Assembly (NCBI GenBank): GCA_004764695.1
Contig: SMSO01000031.1
Coordinates: 1,845,048-1,909,047, forward strand
Origin: Schizochytrium sp. TIO01
Taxonomy: Eukaryota; Sar; Bigyra; Thraustochytrida; Thraustochytriidae
DNA length: 64,000 nucleotides
Direction of reading: 5' to 3'
Made by a program: the position numbers and the translations under genes. A model generated the notes under the pieces. The model worked only from the letters and a program-made list of their open reading frames with translations. It was not told the DNA's origin and did not search any database. The stretch's first letter is position 1. Every line of letters begins with the position of its first letter. Of the stretch, positions 48,695 through 60,250 are shown in pieces.

Positions 48695-49374
48695 CGTTTC
48701 CTACGCTAGTTGGATCTCTGTCGCAGCAGAGGCTGTCTACTTTTGTGCTCTTCCACGTTTTTGCTCGACGCCAAGGTCAGATCGCTACGGAGGCTGCTAC
48801 TGACGATCCACTATGCACAAATCGTATACTTCAGACTTTCGTGCTAACCCGAGCAGGCTATACACGAACGAGACTTTGCCACAAATGGGTCTTTGGTACA
48901 GCCCCTTTAATTGTATTCGCGAGCTGGCTTCGAGAGCGCCAGCGCCAGCTGAGTAGACGGCAAATATAGAGTTTGGTGGTAAAGTAATCGATGATAATAT
49001 TAATCTTTCAATCTGTAGGTTATTGTTCTCAATGTTCCACGACTATACTCTCTTGGAATCAAGGTAAGATTATGGGTTAACTTGGAATACGTGCTGCCTA
49101 TTGAGGCGTTACGACCGATGATAAGTATTCGCAGCAACTGCTAGTGCACTTGCCTGGTTGAGCATAAATGTAGTCGAGAATTCTCAAAACTTCAGATCAT
49201 AAGTGGTGTAGTAATATTTTTCTATTGGTGTAAATTCTAGTGATAGTCGCAACGCGACTAAAAATTTTAATATTGATAATGCAGCGCAGCTCACAAAGAC
49301 AAATGCGTGCTGCGCGAAATGTGAAAATTGGCCTTGCAAGCTCATGATTAGATTAGAGAGGAGCTCTCATTTAC
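48695..49374. promoter_or_regulatory. intergenic, TRAPPC4 promoter and 3' end of the TrhO-RluA gene
   Basis: 680 bp. It includes an open frame (48679-48969) with a hydrophobic segment but no ATG, discussed in the findings. The remainder is AT-rich. Confidence 0.45.
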
Positions 49375-52344
49375 TTACTTGGAAGCAAAGGCTTTGGCAA
49401 ACTCAGGGACAGGGGTCTTGCAATCAATGGGCTCTTTCTTAGGAAGGTGGATTTTGTACGCATATGCGTGAAGGTCAAGTCCTTCAGTGCTCATTTGGAT
49501 GGGCTTAAAGGCAACGTTGAGACCCTGAGTGCAGGCGACACAGAGTGCCTTAGCGGCAGCATCACGGAACTTATCCTCGTCGTCTTCCATCACCTCGATG
49601 TTCTGAAGGTCCTTCACAACATTCGCATCAGGGTCGGCTTGGTCAGCGCGAATCAAGGTAAGGTTACCGTCTTTGCCGTAGTTCGGGTCGTTACAGATGG
49701 GGTGTCCAAGAAGTGCAAGGTGAAGACGAAGCTGATGAGTGCGTCCAGTAGCAGGCTCGCACTGAAGCAAAGTAGAGTCGGAGGCCTCATCGTAGCCCAA
49801 AACACGAAATCGGCTCAGCGAAGGTTTCGCGTCCTCAGGGCAGCTTGCGATATCCTCAGGCTTGACATATTCCCAAACTCCGTTGCCAGCATCAGCGCAA
49901 CGCAGCGGCCAGCTAACCTCGACAACGTCGGAGTTGCGTCCAGGGAGATCTTCAAGATCAAGGAGATCAACCTCCTCAGACTTGCGAATGTACACGCCAG
50001 GTGCCGGAAGATCCATGGCGGTAAGGTACTTATCAGCCTCTCCACCCTCGAGACCTGACTTCGAGGATCCCTCGGGTTTCTTTCCGACTTCTTCAGCCTT
50101 CTCAATCGCAGCCTTCGCAGCTTCAAGATCTCCAAGCTTAGCTACATGAGCCTGAATAGATTCTTGATCTTGCGGAAACCTGCCATGGACTCGAGCAAGA
50201 TAAGCCTTTTGAATCTTACCAGCAGAACTTGCATCTTTAGACTCTTTGTTGCGACGCATCATGGCATCGGAGACCTCAGCTGCAGTTTCGCGGTTCTTGC
50301 AGATGATAACGAGGCCGGAGGTGACGCGGTCGAGGCGGTGGGCAGGGTACAGGTCGGTGAGGTTGCGCTCGGTAGCGAGGATGAATGTAAGTGAGTTACG
50401 GCGGAAGGATCCCGACGGGTGAACACTGACAGATGCAGGTTTATTCACAAAGACAAATTCATCGTTCTCCATAATGATCATATCGTTTGCAGAGAGGTAC
50501 TGGACATCCGGCTCGTGGCGGTGAACGCAGTTGTCGATACGGTCCTTGCTCTTAAGTTCGTAATCCGGTGTCACCTTCTCGCCGTTGACACGGATAAGGC
50601 CGAACTCGATGGCTTTCTTGTAGTACTCAACAGGATGGGTTGAGAACTCTGCTGAGTAAACATCAAGGAGTTTGCGTCCAAGCCAGCGTTGTTTGGTGTG
50701 GGTATGGTACTCATACAAGTAAGGCTTCACGTGGCGCAAAGTCTTGCCAGTCTTAGGGTCCTCCACCTTTTCGTATTCAACGTCAGCAAACTCGCTCTGA
50801 GTTTCTGTACGGAATCGTTTGGTATTTTTGTCATTCGCAGAAGTCGTGCCATTATCCACAGTATCGTTCTCCTCGCGAGACCTCTTGGTGTTGCCAGCCT
50901 TACGCTGGCGAGCAATCTTGCGAACAGTTTCCTCAAAGTCAGGCTCATTCATCTGCTCCAGAGAGCGATACGGGTTCTCGTACTTTTCACTCTGGAAGCC
51001 AGTGCACTTACCATCACAGAGGATGTCCACGTCGCTAAAACTGCGTCCCATAGACTCCAAAAGGTCCACAGGGCCGAGCAATCCACACGAGCGGCACCTT
51101 GGGTTTGTGTTCCACTTTGCACGCTGTTTTTGCTTACGCTTGTTGAGCTTTTCTGCGGCAGCAATAGATGCTTTGTCTGTGAGTTCCGGAGCGGCAGCGG
51201 CTTCAGCAGCTTCACGAGCTTTGCGGTCCTCCTTGAATTTCTTTGTGCGATCCATGTTGCGACGAATGGAACGGCGAATGTTGGAACCAACAAGGCACTC
51301 GTCCCAGCACTTTTGCATGTTCTCTACGATCTTATCAAGCTCCTCGTCGGAGAACTTGTCCAGAAATGGTTCGTAGGCACCCTGGAGAAACTTGTGCCTG
51401 TCACAGTAATACACGCCCATAAGTTTGGCTCGGCAATCATTACAGACCAGAATTGTGCAACGGCATACAGCACAGACGCGATCTTTACTGATATCTTCGG
51501 TGAGACCTTCGCAGTTAAAGCACTTGCCGACCACAACAGCTCCTTCGGGTTTCTGCAAGGCTCTTGAGTCGAAGACGAAGTTGCTGCCCTTAAAGTATCC
51601 GTTTGAGCCAAACTCCTCGAGGTATCTGTGAATTCCTCCACTCAACTGGCTCACATCTTCGCAGCCCTTATCGCGAAGGTAAGCGGATGCCTTTTCACAG
51701 CGGATTCCACCTGTGCAGTACATGAGGACCTTTTTGTCCTTCCAGCTGCCTACATTTTTGGCGGCGTATTCTGGGACCCATTGAGCATAGGTGTGCGTGC
51801 ACGGGTTAATAGCCTCTTGCTTGCCATCGGGGGCCATGAAGCGTCCAGTCTTAAACTCACAGTCGTTCCGAACGTCAAGTACGATGAGTTCCTTGTCGCC
51901 TTCCTTAGTTTCGGACTCCCAGTACTTTTTCAGAGTCTCGTGAAAGTCCTTGGGGGAGAGATGAACACCACCTTTACCAGCGTCAATGAGCTCTTTGGGA
52001 ATCATGTGGCCCGTGGAGCAGATCTCGGACTTGATCTTGATGACCATGTCAGGAAAGGGCTGGAGTTCGGATGTGTCGAGTTTAAAGTCGATCTCCTTAC
52101 CCTTGAACGGCTCAAGGTCCATGAGTCCTTTGCAGAACTCTTCGACACCTTCAGGTCCCTTGCTGGCCAGGTTGCCATTGATGCCTTCGCTGGCAAGGAG
52201 CACACGACCCGACAAATTCAGGCGCTCAGCAGTGTCCTTGATCCATTCTTGCACGGTTTCGAGTTGGGACTTGCCGTCTTTGCCTGTGCCAGCCTCCTTG
52301 CTGATATCCACGTACTTGTAGAACAAGAGGATTGTGTACGACAT
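49375..52344 (-). CDS. TrhO-type tRNA uridine hydroxylase fused to RluA-type pseudouridine synthase
   Basis: The product is 989 aa. Residues 1-330 match bacterial TrhO/UPF0176: an acylphosphatase-like N-domain (YKYVDI ... GRVLLASEGINGNLA), a rhodanese domain with the catalytic loop CTGGIRCEKAS (Cys210), and a Cys-rich end (CFNCEGLT, CAVCRCTILVCNDC, YYCDRH). TrhO makes 5-hydroxyuridine at tRNA position 34 using prephenate. A lysine/Arg-rich linker carries a further Cys set (CRSCGLLGP, CDGKCTGF). Residues about 540-980 are a RluA-family synthase: a short S4-like start (AIEFGLIRVNGEKVTPDYEL), VFVNKPASVSVHPSG, the catalytic motif HRLDRVTSGLV (Asp about 671) and GRTHQLRLHLALLGHPICND. An insert with the motif AKLGDLEAAKAAI interrupts the synthase. 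Both catalytic motifs look intact. RNA target and compartment are unknown; no signal peptide is seen. Confidence 0.92.
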   Translation of the reverse strand: MSYTILLFYKYVDISKEAGTGKDGKSQLETVQEWIKDTAERLNLSGRVLLASEGINGNLASKGPEGVEEFCKGLMDLEPFKGKEIDFKLDTSELQPFPDMVIKIKSEICSTGHMIPKELIDAGKGGVHLSPKDFHETLKKYWESETKEGDKELIVLDVRNDCEFKTGRFMAPDGKQEAINPCTHTYAQWVPEYAAKNVGSWKDKKVLMYCTGGIRCEKASAYLRDKGCEDVSQLSGGIHRYLEEFGSNGYFKGSNFVFDSRALQKPEGAVVVGKCFNCEGLTEDISKDRVCAVCRCTILVCNDCRAKLMGVYYCDRHKFLQGAYEPFLDKFSDEELDKIVENMQKCWDECLVGSNIRRSIRRNMDRTKKFKEDRKAREAAEAAAAPELTDKASIAAAEKLNKRKQKQRAKWNTNPRCRSCGLLGPVDLLESMGRSFSDVDILCDGKCTGFQSEKYENPYRSLEQMNEPDFEETVRKIARQRKAGNTKRSREENDTVDNGTTSANDKNTKRFRTETQSEFADVEYEKVEDPKTGKTLRHVKPYLYEYHTHTKQRWLGRKLLDVYSAEFSTHPVEYYKKAIEFGLIRVNGEKVTPDYELKSKDRIDNCVHRHEPDVQYLSANDMIIMENDEFVFVNKPASVSVHPSGSFRRNSLTFILATERNLTDLYPAHRLDRVTSGLVIICKNRETAAEVSDAMMRRNKESKDASSAGKIQKAYLARVHGRFPQDQESIQAHVAKLGDLEAAKAAIEKAEEVGKKPEGSSKSGLEGGEADKYLTAMDLPAPGVYIRKSEEVDLLDLEDLPGRNSDVVEVSWPLRCADAGNGVWEYVKPEDIASCPEDAKPSLSRFRVLGYDEASDSTLLQCEPATGRTHQLRLHLALLGHPICNDPNYGKDGNLTLIRADQADPDANVVKDLQNIEVMEDDEDKFRDAAAKALCVACTQGLNVAFKPIQMSTEGLDLHAYAYKIHLPKKEPIDCKTPVPEFAKAFASK

Positions 52345-53382
52345 GATTGCGATTTCGTGATGTATAAGTCGCCGATCGCAAGTCGCTCTTGAGTTCTCCT
52401 CCTAATCCAGTCAGGCAAGAGCACTTTCGCCTCGCCCAAGAAGTTCTTTTGGGTCTGCTTGGACTGCCTTTTATCGTAGCAGTATTACTGCTCTCTTAAT
52501 ATTCCTTCTTTGCCAGCGCGTAGCCAACCACTGCGTCCTTACCAACCGAAGCTTCAAAAACTCCGCCGTCTTGACGTCTTTCGCGCCCAAACCAAGGCAG
52601 GCCCTTCCGCCTGTGCCTGCTCCAGACTCCCGTGGTCTGCCCGCCAGGATGCACGCTCCTGGCCGAGACCTTTGGCGTGGCAATGCTGTTTTGACTTGGA
52701 GCAGGACCACCTGCTGGTGGCCACGCGAATTGCTATTTCATTTCTTGTTAAACACTCTCACTAACATATAGAAAGAAAGAAGGCCATACTAGGCCCATTA
52801 CAATTGCTGCAATTGTACAGGGTGCGCGCTGTATAACCTACTATATGCAGGCGTATAACCCACTTGTCTCAAGGCTATACTCTACAGTATGAGCCCATTA
52901 AACTGACTTCCAAGGGATATATATACATGCCCATGTAGTGTTGCTACGCTTAGTAGTGCCTAGTAGATAGCAAAAGGTACCTAGGTATCATGGTAGTAAG
53001 TGCCTAGGTAGAGGTCGTCTTAGTACTAGTACTAGCAGCAAGGGGTACTATTAGGCCTTTTAAAGCTTTCTCTCCGAGTGATCAAAGGGGCCTAATCTAC
53101 AGTGGCGGCGATGGGAAAAAACCAAACTTCAGGTCATGATCCGATAAAAGGTGCTTGAGCAGGAGTCGCTCAGTACAAGTGCTGGTGTAATTCAAAAGGG
53201 AAATTTGGTGGCGCTTAAGGGCGCAAATTTTAAGGATATGGTTGGCTGTTGTTAAAATTTTGGTGCTATGCCAGTTCGAATGCAGAAAGATTAGAATTGC
53301 CACATCTCCTTGTGCAAATGATTAAATTTCACATAACTTCGGTACCGGACTTCTTTAGCGATTCCCCTGCTACACATACCCC
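52345..53382. other. intergenic upstream of the TrhO-RluA gene
   Basis: About 1 kb. The first 400 bp are relatively GC-rich and probably hold the promoter. 52960-53060 is rich in CTAGGTA/TACTAG-type near-palindromes (AGGTACCTAGGTATC, TAGTACTAGTACTAG). No gene was recognised. Confidence 0.45.
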
Positions 53383-53385
53383 AAA

Positions 53386-53436
<51 letters not shown>

Positions 53437-53439
53437 ATA
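53383..53439. repeat. (AAAT)14 microsatellite
   Basis: About 14 perfect tetranucleotide units. Confidence 0.98.
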
Positions 53440-53959
53440 CATGCGGAAAGTAAACCTCAAGTTTGGTGAAGTCATGATTTATTTCTTTAGTGCGAGTGCG
53501 AATGTTCTGTCCCATGACATCGATGATGATAATGATGATGATTTTCCAGGCTCCATCCATCAAGTTGTCGTTGTGTGTAACGTTTATTTTCTGCCAGAGT
53601 ATACTTTACATGACGGTACTATTAATGCTATGCTTGAATGATTTAAAAGCCTAAAGTTTTGTCTATTCCAGTGGATGTAATTTCCAATGTAATATTCTTC
53701 ACGTTAGCTTTTCTTATTTTTTTATCTTATTTTTTTTACAAACCTTTATCATCTTATTATGTTTCTTTGCTAAGCGCAAATTGAAATTCTTCGCCTAGAA
53801 GAACGCTGATCGTTTTTTTTTGTTTTGGAATGATAATAGTTTATCTTTCTTCACGCTGGTCGTTATTCGCTCAATGAAGATTATACTCTAGCAGACGAGA
53901 ATTTCATGTTTATTTCTATACATACATATATAGAGAGAGAGATATCAAAGAAGGTTTAG
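53440..53959. other. AT-rich spacer between two microsatellites
   Basis: 520 bp of AT-rich sequence with poly-T runs (53720-53740, 53813-53820). No gene seen. Confidence 0.5.
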
Positions 53960-54065
53960 AAAAGAAAAGAAAAGAAAAGAAAAGAAAAGAAAAGAAAAGA
54001 AAAGAAAAGAAAAGAAAAGAAAAGAAAAGAAAAGAAAAGAAAAGAAAAGAAAAGAGAAGAGAAGA
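53960..54065. repeat. (AAAAG)n microsatellite
   Basis: About 20 pentanucleotide units, ending in two degenerate GAGAAGA units. Confidence 0.98.
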
Positions 54066-55188
54066 CACATTGTAATGTGCAAAGACATTCAACATTTTCA
54101 AAGCCGTATCATGGTAAATATACGATTTTTATTTTTAAAATGTTATTATTTAAAAAAAAAAAGAAAAAAAAAAAGGAGAACATAGTTATTTGTTTTATAA
54201 TTTTTATCTATATTTATTTAAAACTAAACTATAATAATAATAAAACTAAATTAGAAACATCATCCCTCATTAGAGTTTCTAGGTGCCTACCTACACACAA
54301 ACACGTAGGCAGAATACATTATAGAGCATGATTTGTTTATTGCTTGCAGCCTCTAGAGGTATCGTATCCAACTATTACCCCAGGAGTTAGTTAACCGTGT
54401 AGTCTATCTATCTAAAACTAATAATAACCAAATGGTGCGCCTAAGCGAGGGTAGTCTCATACTAGCTAGCTATTGCCTCTATGTGGATACAATGTTTGAC
54501 TTCAGTTTATCATGCATAACATTGGCTCTACAAATTACAATCCTTCAGCCACTCGCTCTGCCGGTGCCTGCAACTGGTTTCATCTCCAGTCAATTAAAAA
54601 CTGCCGTTTCTCAACCTCAGGGAGCCTCTTGACAGGGCTCTGACCTGCTTCAAGCTAGAGTCTACCCAGCTGTGTACGGAGACATTGCAAAATTGCAAAG
54701 CCGTCCACATTACCCGGAAAGAAAAGAAAGAACAGAATGCGAACAAGTTACGAAGAACAGCAGTTTATTGTCAACATAGGTTAATACAGCATATGAGCGC
54801 TTGCCTTCTTTACATCCGCCCTGGCCAGACAGCCAACTTATGCATCATGTCAACCCCAAGGTCTGTTAATTAGAAATGCATGACTTGTTCTATTATTACG
54901 ATTATTTTCCTACTTTTAAGTTTTTATAAATATACAATTTCTTTTCGAGGTACTAGTCGGGCTATTCTTGATGCTGTAGTAGTTTTATGTCTTGTAAGTA
55001 TTTTATTACTATAGGTAGGTTGGTTCTTTGTTTCTTTACTTATTTATTTCTTCATTTCTTCACTCATTTCTTCATTCATTTCTTCATTCTATACACTATA
55101 GGGGTATGTAGGATATAAAGAGATACTTAAATATACTAAAAACACTACCTGTACCTACCTAAAACTGCCTCCGTTTTAAAAGTCTACT
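54066..55188. other. AT-rich spacer
   Basis: 1.1 kb with an A-rich tract at 54150-54180 and CATT/CTTT-rich sequence at 55030-55090. GTGCCTACCTA and GTACCTACCTA motifs recur. No gene seen. Confidence 0.5.
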
Positions 55189-55258
55189 TATTATTATTAT
55201 GATTATGATTATTATGATTATGATTATTATGATTATGATTATGATTATTATTATTATC
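55189..55258. repeat. (TTA/TGA)n trinucleotide tract
   Basis: 70 bp of ATTATGATT-type trinucleotides, with ATG interspersed in ATT repeats. Confidence 0.95.
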
Positions 55259-57411
55259 AAATAGTAAAAATAGACTTCAAAATAGGCTGATTTTAGAGAA
55301 TGGAGATGAAAAGCGCCAAGATGTTTATCGTCTCTCCCAGGAAGCTTGCACATTCTACGACACAAATGCGCAGTGTGCCTGCCCGATCAAATCGAGGAAC
55401 TGACATCGTCCAGAGGGGTCTGCCAGAGCACTCTGGCACAGCTGTTGTGCAGCGTTGCGGAGTTATGCTTCTTCTTCTTCTTCTTCTTCTGCTGCCGCTG
55501 TGCCGCGTGCGCGCACTTTAGAGCAGGCTGCATGACGACGACCGCTCTGGTCGTTCCGATGGTCAGTTGGCCAGCCAGCTGGTCGCCCTGGGATGAGGCC
55601 TCGCCCTCTCGCTCGCTCGCGGAGGACCACGACCCACGGCCCACCCGAGGCCTGGGCGTCTGCCTCGCCTCCTCGCGTGTCGGTCTCCATCGCTGGAGAA
55701 TGAATGGGTCGGGGAAACTCGAGTTGGAGCTCGCTTGAGTTGGAGGAGGTCCCTCTCGAAAGAACATTCGCTGAGGTTGCGGATGTAATCGTGCAACACA
55801 TGGATGGATGGACTAAATGACGTGTAGCTTTGAAGTGGCATGTGTGCCCACTTCAGTTGACCTTGGTTGGCATCTTATCCGCTGCCTGAAATGCCTGCCC
55901 TGCGGTCTCTAAATGTACAGGATTACCTTCAAACCTCTGCAGACAAGCGCATAAAGCCGGGTACGTTTGCCACAAGAGCTTCGCGCTACAAGCAGTACAA
56001 CGTGTGGTTCAAACCTGTAGCAGTGCCAGAGCGTTTATAAAGATGATGAACTAGTGCGGAGCGCGTTTGCAGCAGGAATGTGGGTCAGGCCTGACTCGAG
56101 TGCAGCGCGCAGCCGTCTTGGCTTTCCCATTGTAGTCGCCCAAGATTCTCGTCTGCTGAGAACCTTGCTTGCGGCTACAAAGAACGCTTGTCTTTTGCAA
56201 ATCAACCAACTGTGTTCTGACCGTCCACGACATAGTTCAATGGTGCCAATGACCTCTTACTTTGACAGGCTATCCAGGGATTCACTCCACTCAAGATGGT
56301 TTGCAGATACTGCAGCGACTTGAGCTGTCAAAAGGATGTAGGCACCTCGGTGCCTACCTGCTGTCTCACCAGAGGTGATTTACTGCTTGTCGGTGATGTG
56401 ATTTCACGATTTGATGGGTTCTCATACCTAGCTAGGCGTCAATTTGTCTGCTCCCAACAACACTCTGTTTGGATGATATCATGTTGTCTTGCTATTATTA
56501 TTGCTAGTTTCGACTCTTTGAGGCTTGTTCCCTACTACAAGAGGCGCACCTGGTGAGTGATAGGGGATTGGTCTCTCTCTCCATGTGGATGTGACTATAC
56601 GAATGGCTTTAGGTCTGCAAATGTGCAAATGCGATACAGCGTTTCGTTTGTTTCTTCTTTCTTCTTGTCTTTTCTTTTCCCTTTATTTACAACCCTTGGA
56701 ACGAAAGTAAAAATAGGAAGTGAGAGAGAGAGAGAGAGAGAATGAGAGAGAAAAAAAACAAACTGAATATAAGTAATATTAGCAAGCTTTTCTGCAATCC
56801 TCTCCATGTATAAAATATATTAATAATAATACTAGTTATTATTGTTAGTGTTATTGTAATTGTTACTGTTGCTGTTACTAGGTTAAAAAAATATTAAAAA
56901 ATAAAAAACTAAAATAATAACCCATAACAACTTGAACGTGAAGAGTTTTCTCATTTATTATTTAATTATTATTTTTTAATTGTAAAGTTTAAAAGTTTAA
57001 AAGTTTTGAAATTAAATATAAACCTTGGACACGCCAAGGTGTTAGCTAGCTCCTTCGTAGTAAAAACTCTTTCCCCTGTATTCTTCTTCTTTTAGCAGGA
57101 GATTTACCTATGATTGGTTTATGAAACAATCAACGAAACGCGTTCTCTTTAAAAAGTATGCCTAGCTTGTCTAGGCGTGGTTGCTTGACGATGATGTTTC
57201 GCAGCCTTAAAGCCACCACATTGTTCCGAGCTTCTTCTACAGGCAACGCGTGGAGTTAGCTGAGTCTGGCATGCTGCTACAAATATCCCATCGCCAAAAT
57301 TTTAAATGTACAGCAAGACTGTTCCTAACTCACCTAGCAGTGAATGCATTATACACAGCACCAGGGTAGTACATACATTCCAACAAATTCCAACAAATTC
57401 CAGCAAATTCC
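55259..57411. other. mixed spacer with a GC-rich island
   Basis: 2.1 kb. 55300-55740 is GC-rich and open in several frames on both strands but has no recognisable domain and contains a CTT repeat (55469-55489). A (GA)n tract lies at 56721-56741. 56810-57010 is extremely AT-rich. No supported gene. Confidence 0.5.
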
Positions 57412-57834
57412 TGCAATACCATATATTACAATACAATACCATGCCATACAATACCATACATTACAGTACATTACAGTACATTATAGTACAACACATTACA
57501 GTACAATACATTACAGTACAATACATTACAGTACAATACAATACATACATACATACATACATACATACATACATACATACATACATACATACATACATAC
57601 ATACATACATACATACATACATACATACATACATACATACATACATACATACATACATACATACATACATACATACATACATACATACATACATACATAC
57701 ATACATACATACATACATACATACATTACATTACATTACATTACATTAAATTACATTACATTACATTCCATTCCAATGCATACCAATGCGATACCATACC
57801 ATACCATACAATACAATACAATACAGTACATACT
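57412..57834. repeat. composite satellite: TACAGTACAATACAT units, (CATA)n core, (CATTA)n
   Basis: An irregular array of TACA/TTACAGTACAA units (57412-57540) leads into about 46 perfect CATA units (57541-57726), then CATTA units (57724-57770), then CCATA/CAATA units to 57834. The changes look like successive mutations of one parent repeat. Confidence 0.97.
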
Positions 57835-59106
57835 CTCCTCCTGAGGCTTCCTACATAATCCAGGATACCTGCTCTCTCTCGTGAAGGATGATGAAGGCGT
57901 AAAGGATCAGGCGCCTCGCAGCAGCTCTCCGCACGCTCTCTCGCCGCCAGAGTAGTCTTCATTTCCCCATAGAAAGCAACTCGGACTGCGAGAACGCAGA
58001 GCAAAAGTCCCTCCGTCGAATTAGCTCAAGATCGCACGTACTGAGACTTTGCTCGCACGTACTCGATCGCCTCGGAGAAAGATAAAAACCTAAAAGCAAT
58101 ACTCACAGAAACAAAATGCCGACGAGAAGCGAATGGCTACACTCCCAAAACGCAAATGTACAGCGGCGAAGCTCAGCAACGAAATACAGCGGCAAGAAGA
58201 AACATCGAGAAACACGCATTCGCACACCCGCCCTCATCATCAAAGGCCATTCGGAAACCCATGTATAGAAAACAAAAAGTCTCTCCCTGTTTCACCTTTC
58301 TGTGCGTGATCTTTTATGATTTTTATTTTATTTTATTTTATTTTATTTTATTTTATTATTTTGTTTTAGCTTGTTCTTTCGTATCTACTATATCAGACAC
58401 CAAACCCCAAACGCTCTGCGAGGCGTGCATGCGGCTAGGTACCATGGTGGGTGGATGTGCTTCTTTTGCTTGCTTGCTTACTAGAGCCGCTATGTAACGC
58501 CAAAGGACGCAGCGGGCTAGCCAATTCCATTTTAAATGAGTTTTTTTCCTTCTTTCTTTCTTTTCTCTCTCTCTCTCTCTTTCCAAGGCTTGCTTCGGAG
58601 TGAATAAATATAATATCTAGTGGCAAAGGCGTGAGAATGAACAGGCCACCGTCACCTGGCAGCGCGCCTGCGCTTGCTTGCACTCTGGGCGAGCTGGACT
58701 CACGACGCCAGGCTCGGCGGTGCGAGATCAGCTTGTCGGCCGTCCTCGAGAGCGCTTCGGCGGCCTCGCGCCTCGGTCTCAGACCTGTCGAGCCTCGCAG
58801 TTTGTGCGACTGCCTGCCTGACTGACTGATCGATCGATCGGTTGACCTCGCTTCGTCCTCTGCGGCGCCTATAGAAAGCAGAGATGTACCGATAAAGAAG
58901 CTGTCCTCAGTTCTCTGCTTCTCTTCACAAGCTGGAGCGAACCTACAGCTTTCTGTGTACGGAGCGAAACTTCCTCTGAGATCCTAGAGGTCAGTGTAAC
59001 TTGGTGGCGAAACAGCTTCACTGCGGGAGGATTATCCCTCCACCCAAGAGGCCTTGAAGGATAAGAGCATAATTGACACGCTACGCGCTCTTCAAAGTCC
59101 AACCAT
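57835..59106. other. spacer with short simple repeats
   Basis: 1.3 kb. A (TTTTA)n tract lies at 58321-58361 and a (CT)n tract at 58565-58580. 58620-58830 is GC-rich and open in one plus frame without a recognisable domain. No supported gene. Confidence 0.5.
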
Positions 59107-59293
59107 ACACTCACTCACTCACTCACTCACTCACTCACTCACTCACTCACTCACTCACTCACTCACTCACTCACTCACTCACTCACTCACTCACTCACTC
59201 ACTCACTCACTCACTCACTCACTCACTCACTCACTCACTCACTCACTCACTCACTCACTCACTCACTCACTCACTCACTCACTCACTCACTCT
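59107..59293. repeat. (ACTC)n microsatellite
   Basis: About 46 nearly perfect tetranucleotide units. A related (ACTG)n run follows at 59352-59376. Confidence 0.98.
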
Positions 59294-59990
59294 CTTAATC
59301 GCTCATCTCACTCACTAACCAACTGACTTAATAGCTGACTGAATAGCTGACTAACTGACTGACTGACTGACTGAGTGACGACTGACTGACTCAGGACTGA
59401 GCGCCCAACCGACCTGCTGCTGACTCCGCAGCGCCTCTTCAGAGAAGACAGCCAGGATGAAGAAGGCACGCTCCCGTACCGCTCCCAGGGGCGCGGCAAA
59501 GGCGCGGAAAGGTCACCTTGGTCTAGCTAGCTACTACAGCGAGCGAGCTCGGTCGAGAGAAAAGGACAAAAGCAAAGAGGGAAGAAGACAAACACAAAGA
59601 AAACTATCTGTGTACCTGTGATCAACAGTTCTGCGGTCGTCTGTCGCTTTGGCGCTGCTCACACCTTCTTTTCTTGATACTTTCGTTGAATGAATGAATG
59701 AATGAATGAATGGGTGAGTGCGCTTTTGCTCTCGCTCCCGGCCTTCACTACTCTACTCACTTCGCGCTAGATCCTCGGTCGCTTTCCGCTCGCTCTCCGG
59801 CTGTGCCGCTGCTGCCGAGGCCTGGCTGCCTGTCATCTGACAAGCTCAAGCGCTCCAGCTCTCCGCCCCGCCGCCACTGGAGGAGGCTCAGTCAACTCAA
59901 CTCCTCTCCGATGATTCTTGTTTTCTAGCTAGCTAGATAGAGAGATGGGTAGCTTGGCGCTTGCAAAAGCCGCCGCCGGTTCTGCTTACC
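59294..59990. other. spacer between microsatellites
   Basis: 700 bp including (ACTG)n at 59352-59376 and (TGAA)n at 59687-59711. GC-rich around 59750-59890. No recognised gene. Confidence 0.5.

Positions 59991-60250
<260 letters not shown>

Noticed and set aside
55346-55767. Overlapping frames of over 100 codons on both strands in a GC-rich island
   Set aside because: Low-complexity content including poly-Phe or poly-Lys from a CTT repeat, no domain, and open on both strands because of GC content.
57306-57844. Frames of 147-166 codons (YIHT and YVCM repeats)
   Set aside because: Direct translations of the CATA microsatellite.
59054-59326. Frame of LTHS repeats
   Set aside because: Translation of the ACTC microsatellite.
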